DNA from: Sediminibacterium sp.
Lineage (GTDB): Bacteria; Bacteroidota; Bacteroidia; B-17B0; Aurantibacillaceae
Direction: 5' to 3'
Assembly (NCBI GenBank): GCA_030054095.1
Contig: JASGCO010000013.1
Location: 1-33,907 of the forward strand
Length of the DNA: 33,907 nt
The notes under the pieces are model-generated. The model had not been told where the DNA came from, searched no databases, and was given only the letters and a program-made list of their open reading frames with translations. Position numbers and translations under genes: made by a program. Every line of letters starts with the position of its first letter. Positions within the stretch are counted from its first letter, which is position 1. Positions 24,749-32,576 of this stretch are shown here, in pieces.

Positions 24749-24997
24749 AAAGGATTAAACAATAAAAGGATTAAACCATATAAGTCATATAAGGACATAA
24801 AAGGAGAGGCGTTTTAACTGATCTTTCATACAAAGGATTAAACCACAAAAGGATTAAACCATATAAGACATATAAGGTCATAAAAGGAGAGGCGTATTAA
24901 CTGATCTTTCATACAAAGGATTAAACCACAAAAGGATTAAACCATATAAGGCATATAAGGTCATAAAAGGAGAGGCGTATTAACTGATCTTTCATAC
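24749..24997. repeat. 83-bp tandem repeat, three units
   Basis: Units start at 24749, 24832 and 24915 with an exact 83-base period and only a few substitutions. Each unit includes two copies of AAGGATTAAAC, then ATATAAG-type heptads and AAAAGGAGAGGCG. It begins 14 bases after the permease/peptidase stop. The units are contiguous with no variable spacers, so it is not a CRISPR array. Confidence 0.92.
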
Positions 24998-25017
24998 AAT
25001 TAACACTACACTAAAAC

Positions 25018-25150
25018 TGAAAACTTATATGTCCTTATATGCCTTATATGGTTCAATAATAATTAGAATCTCATTTACAACACACATTTTATGTTTCATA
25101 CGATTAATAGTTAAAATTGAAAGACTTATATGACCTTATATGGTTTTAAA
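25018..25150. repeat. Inverted partial copies of the 83-bp repeat
   Basis: Two segments, about 25018-25056 and 25123-25150, read on the minus strand as AACCATATAAGG(C/T)CATATAAG-type sequence, the heptad part of the 83-bp unit. RNA from the array could pair with these segments to form a long hairpin downstream of the permease gene. Confidence 0.75.
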
Positions 25151-25249
25151 ATTCTGAATGATTATGCGCCACCCGGCTCTCGCTTAAACACAGGTTCCTT
25201 TTCATTTAAGGTTTCTTTTTAACAATGCGTTTTATAATAAACAAAGAAC

Positions 25250-25400
25250 GCCGGGCCGGGTGCTCCGCTATAGCCGGCTGGGGCCTGCCGGTTTTTGCAG
25301 CGGCTGGCGGGGTCTTCGTGCCTCAGCCTCCGCGCACGCGCAAAACCACGCCAGCCCCTGCGCCGGGCTGCCGCTGCGCCCCCTTGTCGGGGGGGAGATG
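25250..25400. repeat. GC-rich palindromic element R3, copy 2
   Basis: GCCGGGCCGGG near 25250 and GGGCTGCCGCT near 25364 match the ends of the block at 3101-3250, including a shared CGCTATAGCC. Inside, GGCTGGCG (25302-25309) and CGCCAGCC (25349-25356) are inverse copies. It is far more GC-rich than its AT-rich surroundings. No coding frame is credible. Confidence 0.6.
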
Positions 25401-25630
25401 GTAAACTAAAGTGTATTACAAGACAATATGTTTAAAATTTAGATGTTGATTGACCCGATAAAAATCAGGGAAAGCACTATTGTTTTTTAAAAGGAAATGG
25501 TTTAGGTTTGGAGCAAATAACTGATTAACCAAAATGATAACCAATTAATCCCTCATAAATACTATTACGAAGTTGCATATATATGCCGGTGTGGGGATGA
25601 TATACGCAAGTTTGTTTTGTATATTAATGA

Positions 25631-25640
25631 GTTATGTGCC
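25631..25640 (+). other. Left core site of a putative integron-type gene cassette
   Basis: GTTATGTGCC is the exact inverse complement of GGCACATAAC at 27741-27750, inside the attC-like structure after the restriction gene. With flanks, 13 of 14 bases match. In integron cassettes the bases after the G of the left core come from the cassette and complete the attC of the excised circle, so this complementarity is the expected signature. Confidence 0.55.
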
Positions 25641-25720
25641 ATTCTGGGGGACAGGATACAAACGAAATGTTGTGGAATAAAAACAGTCGAAATTGCAAAC
25701 GAACGACCAGCATTTTTAAC

Positions 25721-25728
25721 TATCTTTG
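25721..25728 (+). promoter_or_regulatory. -7 box of the restriction-modification operon
   Basis: TATCTTTG matches TAnnTTTG exactly and lies 25 bases before the methyltransferase ATG at 25754. A -33 element at normal distance was not clear. It lies inside the putative cassette, so the cassette would carry its own promoter. Confidence 0.5.
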
Positions 25729-25753
25729 AAACAATATAAACTTGAAATTGACA

Positions 25754-26641
25754 ATGGAAATATTAGGAAACAAACAGCATAAAATTATTCATGGAGACGC
25801 TTTGGAAGCACTGAAAACGCTGCCCGACAACTCTGTGGACTTAATATTTGCCGACCCTCCTTACAACATCGGTAAAAACTTTAATGGACACATTGAAAAA
25901 TGGAAAACCGAAGAAGCATACTTGGAATGGTGCTATGAATGGCTCGACCTATGTATTCAAAAACTGAAACCAAACGGCAGTTTCTATGTAATGACAGCGA
26001 CACAATTTATGCCTTATTTCGATATTCACTTACGAAATAAATTAACTATTCTTTCAAGACTTGTTTGGTCTTATGATAGTTCAGGGGTGCAAGCAAAAAA
26101 ATATTACGGTTCAATGTATGAGCCAATTTTGTTCTGCGTAAAAGACAAAAATAATTACACATTCAATACAAACGACATTTTAGTAGAAGCAAAAACAGGA
26201 GCAAAACGCAAACTTATTGACTATCGTAAAGCTGTACCGACAGTTTACAATTCAGAGAAAGTTCCTGGGAACGTGTGGGAATTTTCAAGGGTTCGCTATC
26301 GTATGGACGAATACGAAAATCACCCAACGCAGAAACCAATTGCTTTACTTGAACGAATTATAAAAGCCAGTTCTAACGAAGGCGACTTGGTGATAGACCC
26401 ATTTTCGGGAACTTTTACAACTTGCTTTGTTGCAAAAGAACTTGGTAGAAATTCCATTGGCATAGAACTACAAGACGAGTATGTAAAAATAGGTTTGCGT
26501 AGGTTGCAATTAGCAAAAGAATTTAAAGGCGAAAAACTGCAAAAGGAAATCCGCACATTTGAAACAGAAAAGTTGGCTACCGCCAACACTTTAAGATTAT
26601 TTGAAGAACCCAATGGAAAATATATTCACAGCAAACATTAA
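25754..26641 (+). CDS. yhdJ: YhdJ-like DNA adenine-N6 methyltransferase (predicted ATGCAT)
   Basis: A 295-aa beta-class N6-adenine methyltransferase: catalytic motif IV DPPY at 34-37 precedes the SAM motif I DPFSGTFTT at 215-223. It matches E. coli YhdJ closely in long blocks (SVDLIFADPPYNIGKNF, WSYDSSGVQAKKYYGSMYEP, VRYRMDEYENHPTQKP). YhdJ methylates ATGCAT, so that target is inferred. ATG 25754 is chosen over an in-frame TTG at 25742. The gene is AT-richer than the neighbouring chromosome and overlaps the restriction gene by 29 bp, so it serves as the protecting partner of that enzyme. Confidence 0.9.
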   Translation: MEILGNKQHKIIHGDALEALKTLPDNSVDLIFADPPYNIGKNFNGHIEKWKTEEAYLEWCYEWLDLCIQKLKPNGSFYVMTATQFMPYFDIHLRNKLTILSRLVWSYDSSGVQAKKYYGSMYEPILFCVKDKNNYTFNTNDILVEAKTGAKRKLIDYRKAVPTVYNSEKVPGNVWEFSRVRYRMDEYENHPTQKPIALLERIIKASSNEGDLVIDPFSGTFTTCFVAKELGRNSIGIELQDEYVKIGLRRLQLAKEFKGEKLQKEIRTFETEKLATANTLRLFEEPNGKYIHSKH

Positions 26642-27734
26642 ATCCGTTTTAGAAAAACACTTTGGCAAAAATGCTGATGATATTTTCGATAAGAGCCAAC
26701 TTATTCAATACATAAACGAGAAAACACGCTCAGCAAATAAGGGTTCAAAATCTCGGTCAAGTTTTGCAAACCTTTATGCAATCTATGTTATCATTGAGGA
26801 CTATATCGCCAATGGTTATGACAAAAAAGCAGATTATGCTAAGTATGAAGGTGCTTTTTTCAACAAACTTTTTGCAAGACAAAGAGAATTGCCTTTTGGC
26901 AGTAAACTTCAAAATCACGCATTGAATAATAGAATGAACTCGGAATTTCAGAAGTATTTTCCAAGCTCAGAGTATATTCCAATTCTTCGCGACCACGAAA
27001 CAAATCGCTATTGGATAAATGACAACCTTTTAAAAATAAAAGTTGGCTTTGCCAACTTCAATATTGCAAAGGCTATCATTGAAATTATTGACGAGTATTC
27101 CAAGACAAAGCAAGATGCCTTTCAACGCTTTGTAAAATCTTGTGAGGAGTTACAAGAAATTGGAAAAACAACTCCGAAAAAAATTGAGGAGTTTGTAATT
27201 GGTTTGCTTGCACCGAATGTTGACGCAAGACTTTTTGAAATTGTTAGTTATTCGATTCTCAAATATTTCTACCACGACCACCAAATATTTTGGGGCTATG
27301 AACTTGAAAAACTAAACAAAGAGAATTTGAAACTTTACAAAACAGGCAGAACCAATGCAAATGACGGTGGTATTGACTTCGTGATGAAACCGCTTGGAAG
27401 ATTTTTTCAAGTAACAGAAACATTAGACTTTAAAAAATATTTTCTCGACATTGACAAAATTCAAAAGTTTCCAATCACTTTCGTAATCAAATCAACCGAA
27501 CCAACACAAGACCTATTAACGAAAATCCGAGACAACGCTGGTAAAACTTATTCAATCAAAGCCGTCGTTGACAAGTATATGGACTGCATTGAAGAGGTAA
27601 TAAATATTCCGACCCTCAACGACAGATTTAATGATGCTGTAAAACAAGGTTATATAAACAAAATCCTTGACGAAGTAGTAATTCAAAGCAAAGTTGAATT
27701 TAACTATGAGGACACTGACGATGACGAAGAATAG
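26613..27734 (+). CDS. Type II restriction endonuclease, predicted partner of the ATGCAT methyltransferase
   Basis: A 373-aa protein whose role follows mainly from context: it overlaps the 3' end of the adenine methyltransferase gene and lies in the same cassette. A candidate PD-(D/E)xK-like core is GGIDFVMK with Asp255, then FFQVTET with Gln266 and Thr268. The usual Lys of the (E/Q)xK half-motif is therefore a Thr, so the catalytic site needs confirmation. The N-terminal part is helical. Enzymes cutting ATGCAT (AvaIII/NsiI type) are the expected relatives, but I did not recognise the exact family. ATG 26613 is preferred over an in-frame TTG at 26601. The C-terminus is acidic. Confidence 0.75.
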   Translation: MENIFTANIKSVLEKHFGKNADDIFDKSQLIQYINEKTRSANKGSKSRSSFANLYAIYVIIEDYIANGYDKKADYAKYEGAFFNKLFARQRELPFGSKLQNHALNNRMNSEFQKYFPSSEYIPILRDHETNRYWINDNLLKIKVGFANFNIAKAIIEIIDEYSKTKQDAFQRFVKSCEELQEIGKTTPKKIEEFVIGLLAPNVDARLFEIVSYSILKYFYHDHQIFWGYELEKLNKENLKLYKTGRTNANDGGIDFVMKPLGRFFQVTETLDFKKYFLDIDKIQKFPITFVIKSTEPTQDLLTKIRDNAGKTYSIKAVVDKYMDCIEEVINIPTLNDRFNDAVKQGYINKILDEVVIQSKVEFNYEDTDDDEE

Positions 27735-27740
27735 AAGAAC

Positions 27741-27875
27741 GGCACATAACAGCACCTACAAGAAATTGGCGGTTCAGTGGTTAAATGAACATTTGTGCTT
27801 CGTATCAAGTTCAGCGGTGACAGACAGTTTTCGTCTCCGAAATCGTCAACTTCTTGTAGCTTCAAACCGTTAGCC
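27741..27875 (+). other. attC-like recombination site
   Basis: An imperfect hairpin with the layout of an integron attC. The inverse core GGCACATAAC (27741-27750) is followed by the inner arm CTACAAGAAATTGGCG (27756-27771). After a loop of about 70 bases comes the other inner arm, CGTCAACTTCTTGTAG (27844-27859, 14 of 16 pairing), and the core GTTAG (27869-27873). The length is about 130 bases, within the attC range. It begins 6 bases after the restriction gene stop, the usual place. No integrase is in the window. Confidence 0.6.
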
Positions 27876-27974
27876 CCCCGCTAGCGCGGATTTGCTATCA
27901 TTAGTGTTCGAAACCTATCTTACCTCTTTTGAATACACAGAATTTATCAAAACTACAATTTACTTAGCTTTTTG

Positions 27975-27982
27975 TAAATTTG
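27975..27982 (+). promoter_or_regulatory. Possible -7 box for the transglutaminase-like gene
   Basis: TAAATTTG matches TAnnTTTG and lies 87 bases before the ATG at 28070. No -33 element at standard spacing was seen, so this is tentative. Confidence 0.35.
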
Positions 27983-28069
27983 TTCCGTTAAAGATTTAGC
28001 GAGATAAATGAATGCTTCTATCTTGCTAAAGCATAAATCACAAGGTTCAATTACAAAAGGCCAACAAAC

Positions 28070-29314
28070 ATGAAAATACTTAAACGACTGGTACTACTCC
28101 TTATTCTTTTCATCCTTATTGCAGGAACAGTTGGTTACTTTTACGGACTAAGACCGAATACGATTGATACATTCTGGGCAAACATCACTTCTCATTTTTC
28201 CACTAACAAAGATACCTTATCGTTGGTTAATGATGCCACACCAAAAGAAAAAACCATGAGCTATTCGGCACCTGTCAAAAAAGTAAAATCAAATCCAAAA
28301 CCAGCAAAAGAGCATTTTGATTTTCAGCCTTTGCCTGTGAATCCGTTTGAGAATATAGACAAACACGCTAAAAAGTGTCCGAAATCAGAAGAGCAAACGA
28401 TTGAAACACTGGCCGCTTACCTTAAACAAAACACTAACTCCGACCTTGAAAAGGCAAGGGCCATCTATATCTGGCTCACAAAAAACATCCGTTACGACGA
28501 CGAAGGATTCAATGCAAACAAAAACAGCGACTATTCCGCCGAAGGAGTTTTAAAGAGCCGGAAAGCCATTTGCGAAGGGTTCAGTAATTTATTTTACGCT
28601 TTGGGCAAACACATGAACCTGCCAATAGAAAAAGTTATTGGTTATTCAAAAGGTTACGGGTACACCATTGGTCAAACATTTTCAGATACGGATCATGCCT
28701 GGAACATCATCAAAATAAATGGTCAATGGCGGGTATTCGACGCTACTTGGGGCGAAGGAAACGGAAAGAGCGTTAAAGGAAAACTTGTCAGTAAAAAAGA
28801 TTTTGACAACTATTGGTTTAATGTAAACCCTTACGAAGCCATTTTTACACACTTACCTCAAAACAAAGCCTTTCTTAACGTTCAGCCTGCTATTGATTTA
28901 AAAACATTTGAAAATCTTCCGTACATAGAACCAGCCTATTTTGAAATTGGCTTTGATGGTACTACAACGTATAGAAATGTATGTAACAACAAGTCATTAC
29001 AATTTCCCATGTGCTATTCACTGCCAACACATGTAAAAATCATAACGGCTCCCAAATACAATTCCTTAGAACTAAACAAATCCTATATTTTCGAATTGTA
29101 TGTTCCCCGTGGTATAAGTGTGGCAGCCATTGACGCCAAAAATAACTGGACAGACTTCATTATGAACAAAGGTACTTTTAAGTTAACCTACACCCCATCA
29201 GAACCGGGTGAATTTTCAATAAGTATTAAACACGAAAAAAGTGGGAAGCTCTATCGTATGCTTCTGAAATATAACGTAACGGCAGTAAAAGTAAACGTTA
29301 AAAAAACACCCTGA
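28070..29314 (+). CDS. Membrane-anchored transglutaminase-like protein
   Basis: A 414-aa protein anchored or exported by an N-terminal hydrophobic segment (residues 6-26) and facing the periplasm. A transglutaminase-like fold lies at about 105-235 with the complete Cys-His-Asp triad: Cys168 in KAICEGFSNLF, His209 in DTDHAWNII and Asp224 in VFDATWG. The wording around the triad resembles the kyphoscoliosis-peptidase (KY) branch of papain-like transglutaminases. The C-terminal 150 residues look like a beta-sandwich ending in Lys-rich sequence. It may be a peptidase or cross-linker; the substrate is unknown. It starts 195 bp after the attC-like site, so it lies outside the cassette. Confidence 0.85.
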   Translation: MKILKRLVLLLILFILIAGTVGYFYGLRPNTIDTFWANITSHFSTNKDTLSLVNDATPKEKTMSYSAPVKKVKSNPKPAKEHFDFQPLPVNPFENIDKHAKKCPKSEEQTIETLAAYLKQNTNSDLEKARAIYIWLTKNIRYDDEGFNANKNSDYSAEGVLKSRKAICEGFSNLFYALGKHMNLPIEKVIGYSKGYGYTIGQTFSDTDHAWNIIKINGQWRVFDATWGEGNGKSVKGKLVSKKDFDNYWFNVNPYEAIFTHLPQNKAFLNVQPAIDLKTFENLPYIEPAYFEIGFDGTTTYRNVCNNKSLQFPMCYSLPTHVKIITAPKYNSLELNKSYIFELYVPRGISVAAIDAKNNWTDFIMNKGTFKLTYTPSEPGEFSISIKHEKSGKLYRMLLKYNVTAVKVNVKKTP

Positions 29315-29428
29315 ATATGTAATCTGTGCATATCCTTTTATTTTCTTTAACACGCTTTCAGCAGTAGTGTTTAACCCTTGATTTTTCATCGAACATTAGA
29401 ATTCGCTTCTTCTTTTGCTATCGCACCA

Positions 29429-29598
29429 AACCCAGATTATGCCATAGCGCCTCTACTACGAGGCGAAATCCTTTCAAAACAGTAAGCTTCGCCAGTTCGG
29501 CTCCTTCACCATAGAGGCGACTATGCCTCACTCGCCAAACCGCCTGTTTTATTGGGGATTCACCGCTCGCTACGATGCCTATTGCATAATCTGGGATA
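29429..29598. repeat. Palindromic element R2, copy B
   Basis: The reverse complement of the element at 729-899 over its full length, with scattered substitutions. Its termini read AAACCCAGATTATGCCATAG and, inverted, CTATTGCATAATCTGGG. It lies upstream of the BON-domain stress cluster. Like copy A, it carries no gene. Confidence 0.75.
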
Positions 29599-29633
29599 AA
29601 AATTCGCCCAACGCATTTTCTGAGTTACTGGTA

Positions 29634-29719
29634 ATTATGTAACTATTCACCTCCATTATGTAACGCCTTCCGTCCTATAAATCCAGACCTTTATCCCGTT
29701 GCAACAACTCAGTTACATA
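29634..29719. promoter_or_regulatory. Three ATGTAAC motifs upstream of the BON gene
   Basis: ATTATGTAAC occurs at 29634-29643 and 29655-29664, spaced 21 bases (two helical turns), and the inverse GTTACATA is at 29712-29719, 17 bases before the ATG. Helically phased direct copies are typical of a transcription factor site. No factor is identified. Confidence 0.4.
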
Positions 29720-29735
29720 CTAAACCTATTCCAAA

Positions 29736-30401
29736 ATGAAAACCAACGAAGAATTACAATCAGACGTTCAAAACGCCATTAAATGGGAGCCGATGTTAAA
29801 CGCCGCTGAAATTGGCGTAACCGCCCAAAATGGCGTGGTCTCCTTAACCGGCATAGTAGATAATTATGCCAAAAAAATAGAAGCGGAAAATGCTGCCAAA
29901 AACGTAATTGGCGTAAAGGCACTGGTAGAAAAAATAGAAGTGAAATTTCCCAGTTCATGGGCCAAAACCGACATCGAAATTGCCAATGCCGTTTTAACTG
30001 CGTTTAATTCCAACTCATCGGTACCAAAAGATAAAATAGCGGTAAAAGTAGAAGACGGCTGGGTTACGTTAGATGGGGAATTACCCTGGAACTATCAGAA
30101 AGATGCCGCTAAAACCGCTATCCATTATTTAACCGGGGTTAAAGGCGTTATCAACAACATTAAAATTAAATCAGACACCAATGATGCCATTGAAACAGAA
30201 AAAGTTGAACTCGCCCTGAGAAGAAGTGCAATTGACGACAGCGAGATCAACGTAGCGGTTGCAGATACAACGGTTACATTAAGCGGCACCGTCAACTCCT
30301 GGTATCAGAAAGAGGAAGCAGGGCGCATTGCCTGGAATACACCCGGTATTTGGCACGTAAAGAACGATTTGATAGTTGACTATGAATATGCCTTTAGTTA
30401 A
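29736..30401 (+). CDS. Triple BON-domain protein
   Basis: A 221-aa protein made of three BON domains at about 1-70, 76-145 and 152-219, each with the pattern of a helix, V(S/T)L(S/D)G turn and a final strand (VVSLTGIVDNY, WVTLDGELPWNYQK, TVTLSGTVNSWYQK). There is no signal peptide, so it is predicted cytosolic, unlike OsmY. BON proteins are linked to osmotic and envelope stress. It heads a run of small stress-type genes ending at 31749. Confidence 0.93.
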   Translation: MKTNEELQSDVQNAIKWEPMLNAAEIGVTAQNGVVSLTGIVDNYAKKIEAENAAKNVIGVKALVEKIEVKFPSSWAKTDIEIANAVLTAFNSNSSVPKDKIAVKVEDGWVTLDGELPWNYQKDAAKTAIHYLTGVKGVINNIKIKSDTNDAIETEKVELALRRSAIDDSEINVAVADTTVTLSGTVNSWYQKEEAGRIAWNTPGIWHVKNDLIVDYEYAFS

Positions 30402-30447
30402 CCTATAAATAATATAAACAAGTAATTCACCTCAAAAAACAAGTAAC

Positions 30448-30705
30448 ATGAAAAACGCAGAAGTAAACGGAAAAACAGAACAAGGACCTGTTCAAAAAAC
30501 CGAAAATTTAAAAGGGATCGAAAACCATAAAAAGGCGGCAGCCCACTTTGAGTCAGCGGCCAAACACCATTTGGAAGCGGCCAAACACCACGAATCCGGC
30601 AACCACGAAAAAGCCGCAAAAAGCACAATTGAAGCGCACGGGCACGCGAACCTCGCGCATGAAGCACAAAAAGAAGACACCAAACACCACGCTCCCAAAA
30701 TTTAA
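30448..30705 (+). CDS. Small His-rich helical protein
   Basis: An 85-aa protein with 12 histidines, many as His-His pairs in a helical repeat (AAKHHLEAAKHHESGNHEKAA). Similar short His- and Ala-rich proteins occur in many bacteria beside stress genes. Metal or water binding is possible but not shown. It lies 46 bp after the BON gene and 181 bp before the Lys-rich small gene, with a CGCTA-TGCG-TAGCG hairpin in that gap (30791-30804). Confidence 0.78.
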   Translation: MKNAEVNGKTEQGPVQKTENLKGIENHKKAAAHFESAAKHHLEAAKHHESGNHEKAAKSTIEAHGHANLAHEAQKEDTKHHAPKI

Positions 30706-30886
30706 AATACAACAGAGCCATAAAACACGAAACGTACTTTTAGGGTTCTTTGTTAGAAAGACACCTGAAACCTACCTGCCTTAAACACTTCGCTATGCGT
30801 AGCGCTCTTCAAAAACAGATAAGGCAGGGGTTTCCGGCATTAAAATCACTCCGTTTCGCAGTTTAACCAATGCAACAATTAATAGT

Positions 30887-31051
30887 ATGGAAAAGAAAAG
30901 CAAAAAACCACTGAAAGAAAAACTCTTCGTGGCAATCAACAAAGTACTGAAAGGCGATAAAACCGGGGTTACAAAAAAAACAGATAAGGTGGTAAAAAAA
31001 TCAATCAAACGGATCGTAAAAAAGGCAAACCAACTCCAAACCACAAAATAA
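30887..31051 (+). CDS. 54-aa lysine-rich basic protein coupled to dps
   Basis: A short gene starting with ATG at 30887 and ending with TAA at 31049-31051. It encodes about 54 residues with roughly 19 lysines and three acidic residues after the first few (for example KKSIKRIVKKANQLQ). The final A of its stop is the A of the Dps ATG (TAATG), so the two are translationally coupled. Charge and size suggest nucleic-acid binding; no named family was recognised. A minus-strand frame over the same bases is its shadow. Confidence rests on the overlap and the consistent amphipathic basic composition. Confidence 0.7.
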   Translation: MEKKSKKPLKEKLFVAINKVLKGDKTGVTKKTDKVVKKSIKRIVKKANQLQTTK

Positions 31052-31527
31052 TGAAACCAGAAATAGGAATATCAGATAACCACAGTCAAAAAGTTTCTGA
31101 GCAATTATCAAAACTGTTGGCCGATGAAACCGTACTGTACATCAAAACAAAAAACGCGCACTGGAATGTTGAAGATGCCAGCTTTTATGAAAAACACATA
31201 TTCTTCGAAACCCAGATTGTACAACTGGATGAAGTTGCAGATGACATTGCCGAACGGATTCGCGCGATTGGTCATTTTGCACCTGCTACACTTAAAGCCT
31301 ACCTCGATCTAACGCATTTAACAGAAGTGTCAAACGAACGAAACGATGGGCAGGGGTTTATTAAAACACTACTGAACGATCACGAAAGCATTATCATTAG
31401 TCTACGCAAAAACATAAAGCCATTTGCCAGCGAATTTCAGGATCTGGGCACAAGCGACTTTATAACCGGGCTAATGGAAAAACACGAAAAAATGGCCTGG
31501 TTATTATGCTCACACTTAAAAAACTAA
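31051..31527 (+). CDS. dps: Dps-family ferroxidase/DNA-protection protein
   Basis: A 158-aa ferritin-like mini-cage protein that oxidises iron with peroxide and can coat DNA. The ferroxidase ligands sit at the family spacing: His37 (NAHWNVE), His49, Asp64 and Glu68 (DEVADDIAERIRAIG). The N-terminus is short and has no long Lys-rich tail. The adjoining 54-aa basic protein could supply DNA affinity in trans, which is inference. Its ATG overlaps that gene's stop as TAATG. Confidence 0.95.
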   Translation: MKPEIGISDNHSQKVSEQLSKLLADETVLYIKTKNAHWNVEDASFYEKHIFFETQIVQLDEVADDIAERIRAIGHFAPATLKAYLDLTHLTEVSNERNDGQGFIKTLLNDHESIIISLRKNIKPFASEFQDLGTSDFITGLMEKHEKMAWLLCSHLKN

Positions 31528-31530
31528 AAC

Positions 31531-31749
31531 ATGTATTACTACGATTATCACTTTTTAGGCATGCACCTTATATGGTGGTGCATTTGGGGAATTCTGCTAT
31601 TCTGGATATATGCAAGCCCATACACAATCCCATGGCGGACACCAAAAAATAAAACGGCTTTAGAGATTTTGAAAAAACGCTTTGCCTCAGGTCAAATCAA
31701 TAAAGAAGAGTACCTGGAGAAGAAAAAAATTCTTGAAGAAGGAAAATAA
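31531..31749 (+). CDS. Small membrane protein with SHOCT domain
   Basis: A 72-aa protein with one strongly hydrophobic helix (about 9-28, rich in Trp) and a C-terminal SHOCT motif (ALEILKKRFASGQINKEEYLEKKKILEE). SHOCT domains are short oligomerisation modules. It starts 3 bp after dps, so it is likely the last gene of that operon. Its role is not known. Confidence 0.88.
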   Translation: MYYYDYHFLGMHLIWWCIWGILLFWIYASPYTIPWRTPKNKTALEILKKRFASGQINKEEYLEKKKILEEGK

Positions 31750-32000
31750 ATGGCCATTCATTTTCGGCTTGTTTGCTCCTGAATAATGAGACTTATTTTA
31801 CAGGTAGTGGCTACAACAAAGGAGTTGTTTACCTTTCTGGTACTAAGTTTGAACCTTACCTGCATTATACTATTGCCCCTGCTTTAAAACTACTTCAGCC
31901 GTTTTACTTACAGGCAATTACCCTTGCAATACTATAATACCGATACAATCCTTTTGCATAGGGTATATTCCTAATCCTTATATTAGTTCTCTGTTTTCGT

Positions 32001-32525
32001 ATGGTGGTATTGATGTTAATACTATTTGGTTTTGCCGCGGTATTACTTGCTGTATCCACCATACTCCTTATTCTTTGGATAAGCCTCCGTAAACGTATTT
32101 TTGCTTTTATTTTGGGCGGAATATGGCTGCTCGTTTTCCTGTACTCCACATTTAACGAAAATCCTGCTAAGAAAATAGATTTAACCAAAGCAGATTATTA
32201 CGGCAATTACATCATAGACCGCTCCTTTTATCCAGGGCCACAAGCCGAATGGCAGTATAACCATTACCGGTTTTACATACGTGACAACGACTCTATTTAT
32301 TTTTATGTCACCAATAAAGAGAAAATTATTCGTGCCTATATTGGCAAAATTTACACGGTAAAACCATTTGATTCCGAGCGCCTGAGTATTGCTATGCCTT
32401 ACCCAACGCATCATATCCTTAATTCGGGGGCTACTGTCTACCGCACCAAAACTGGATTCTATCTGGTGTTTCGATCACCCAGATACGGTAATGTCTTCTT
32501 TAAAAAGGGCAACTGGCCCGAATAA
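32001..32525 (+). CDS. Membrane protein of unknown function
   Basis: A 174-aa protein with two N-terminal transmembrane helices (about 2-27 and 32-50) and a soluble part of about 115 residues rich in Tyr, Phe and charged residues (YYGNYIIDRSFYPG, YRFYIRDNDSIYFYV). I recognise no family. A second in-frame ATG at 32013 is also possible. It is convergent to the DUF6326 gene with 51 bp between. Confidence 0.72.
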   Translation: MVVLMLILFGFAAVLLAVSTILLILWISLRKRIFAFILGGIWLLVFLYSTFNENPAKKIDLTKADYYGNYIIDRSFYPGPQAEWQYNHYRFYIRDNDSIYFYVTNKEKIIRAYIGKIYTVKPFDSERLSIAMPYPTHHILNSGATVYRTKTGFYLVFRSPRYGNVFFKKGNWPE

Positions 32526-32576
32526 AATACATTTTGTTCTTTACGCTATTAGCATTTCGCATACAACCATTCTAAA

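Larger units (their letters stand above)
24736..25753. other. 1-kb gene-free region of repeats
   Basis: No gene is supported. The stretch contains an 83-bp tandem repeat (24749-24997), two inverted partial copies of it (about 25018-25056 and 25123-25150), the GC-rich R3 element (25250-25400), an AT-rich segment with the palindrome GCATATATATGC (25575-25586), the cassette-type core site at 25631 and the promoter of the methyltransferase gene. Confidence 0.75.
27735..28069. other. Intergenic region with attC-like site and a promoter
   Basis: 335 bases without a gene. The first 140 hold the attC-like structure, followed by a short CCGC-TAGC-GCGG hairpin at 27878-27889. The remainder is AT-rich and includes the TAAATTTG box at 27975. 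Confidence 0.7.
29315..29735. other. Intergenic region with R2 element and repeated ATGTAAC sites
   Basis: 421 bases without a gene: the palindromic R2 element copy B at 29429-29598, then a 137-bp leader before the BON gene carrying two direct copies of ATTATGTAAC and one inverted TATGTAAC. Confidence 0.7.

Noticed and set aside
24749..24997. CRISPR array
   Set aside because: The 83-bp units are contiguous and nearly identical with no variable spacers, and no cas genes are present.
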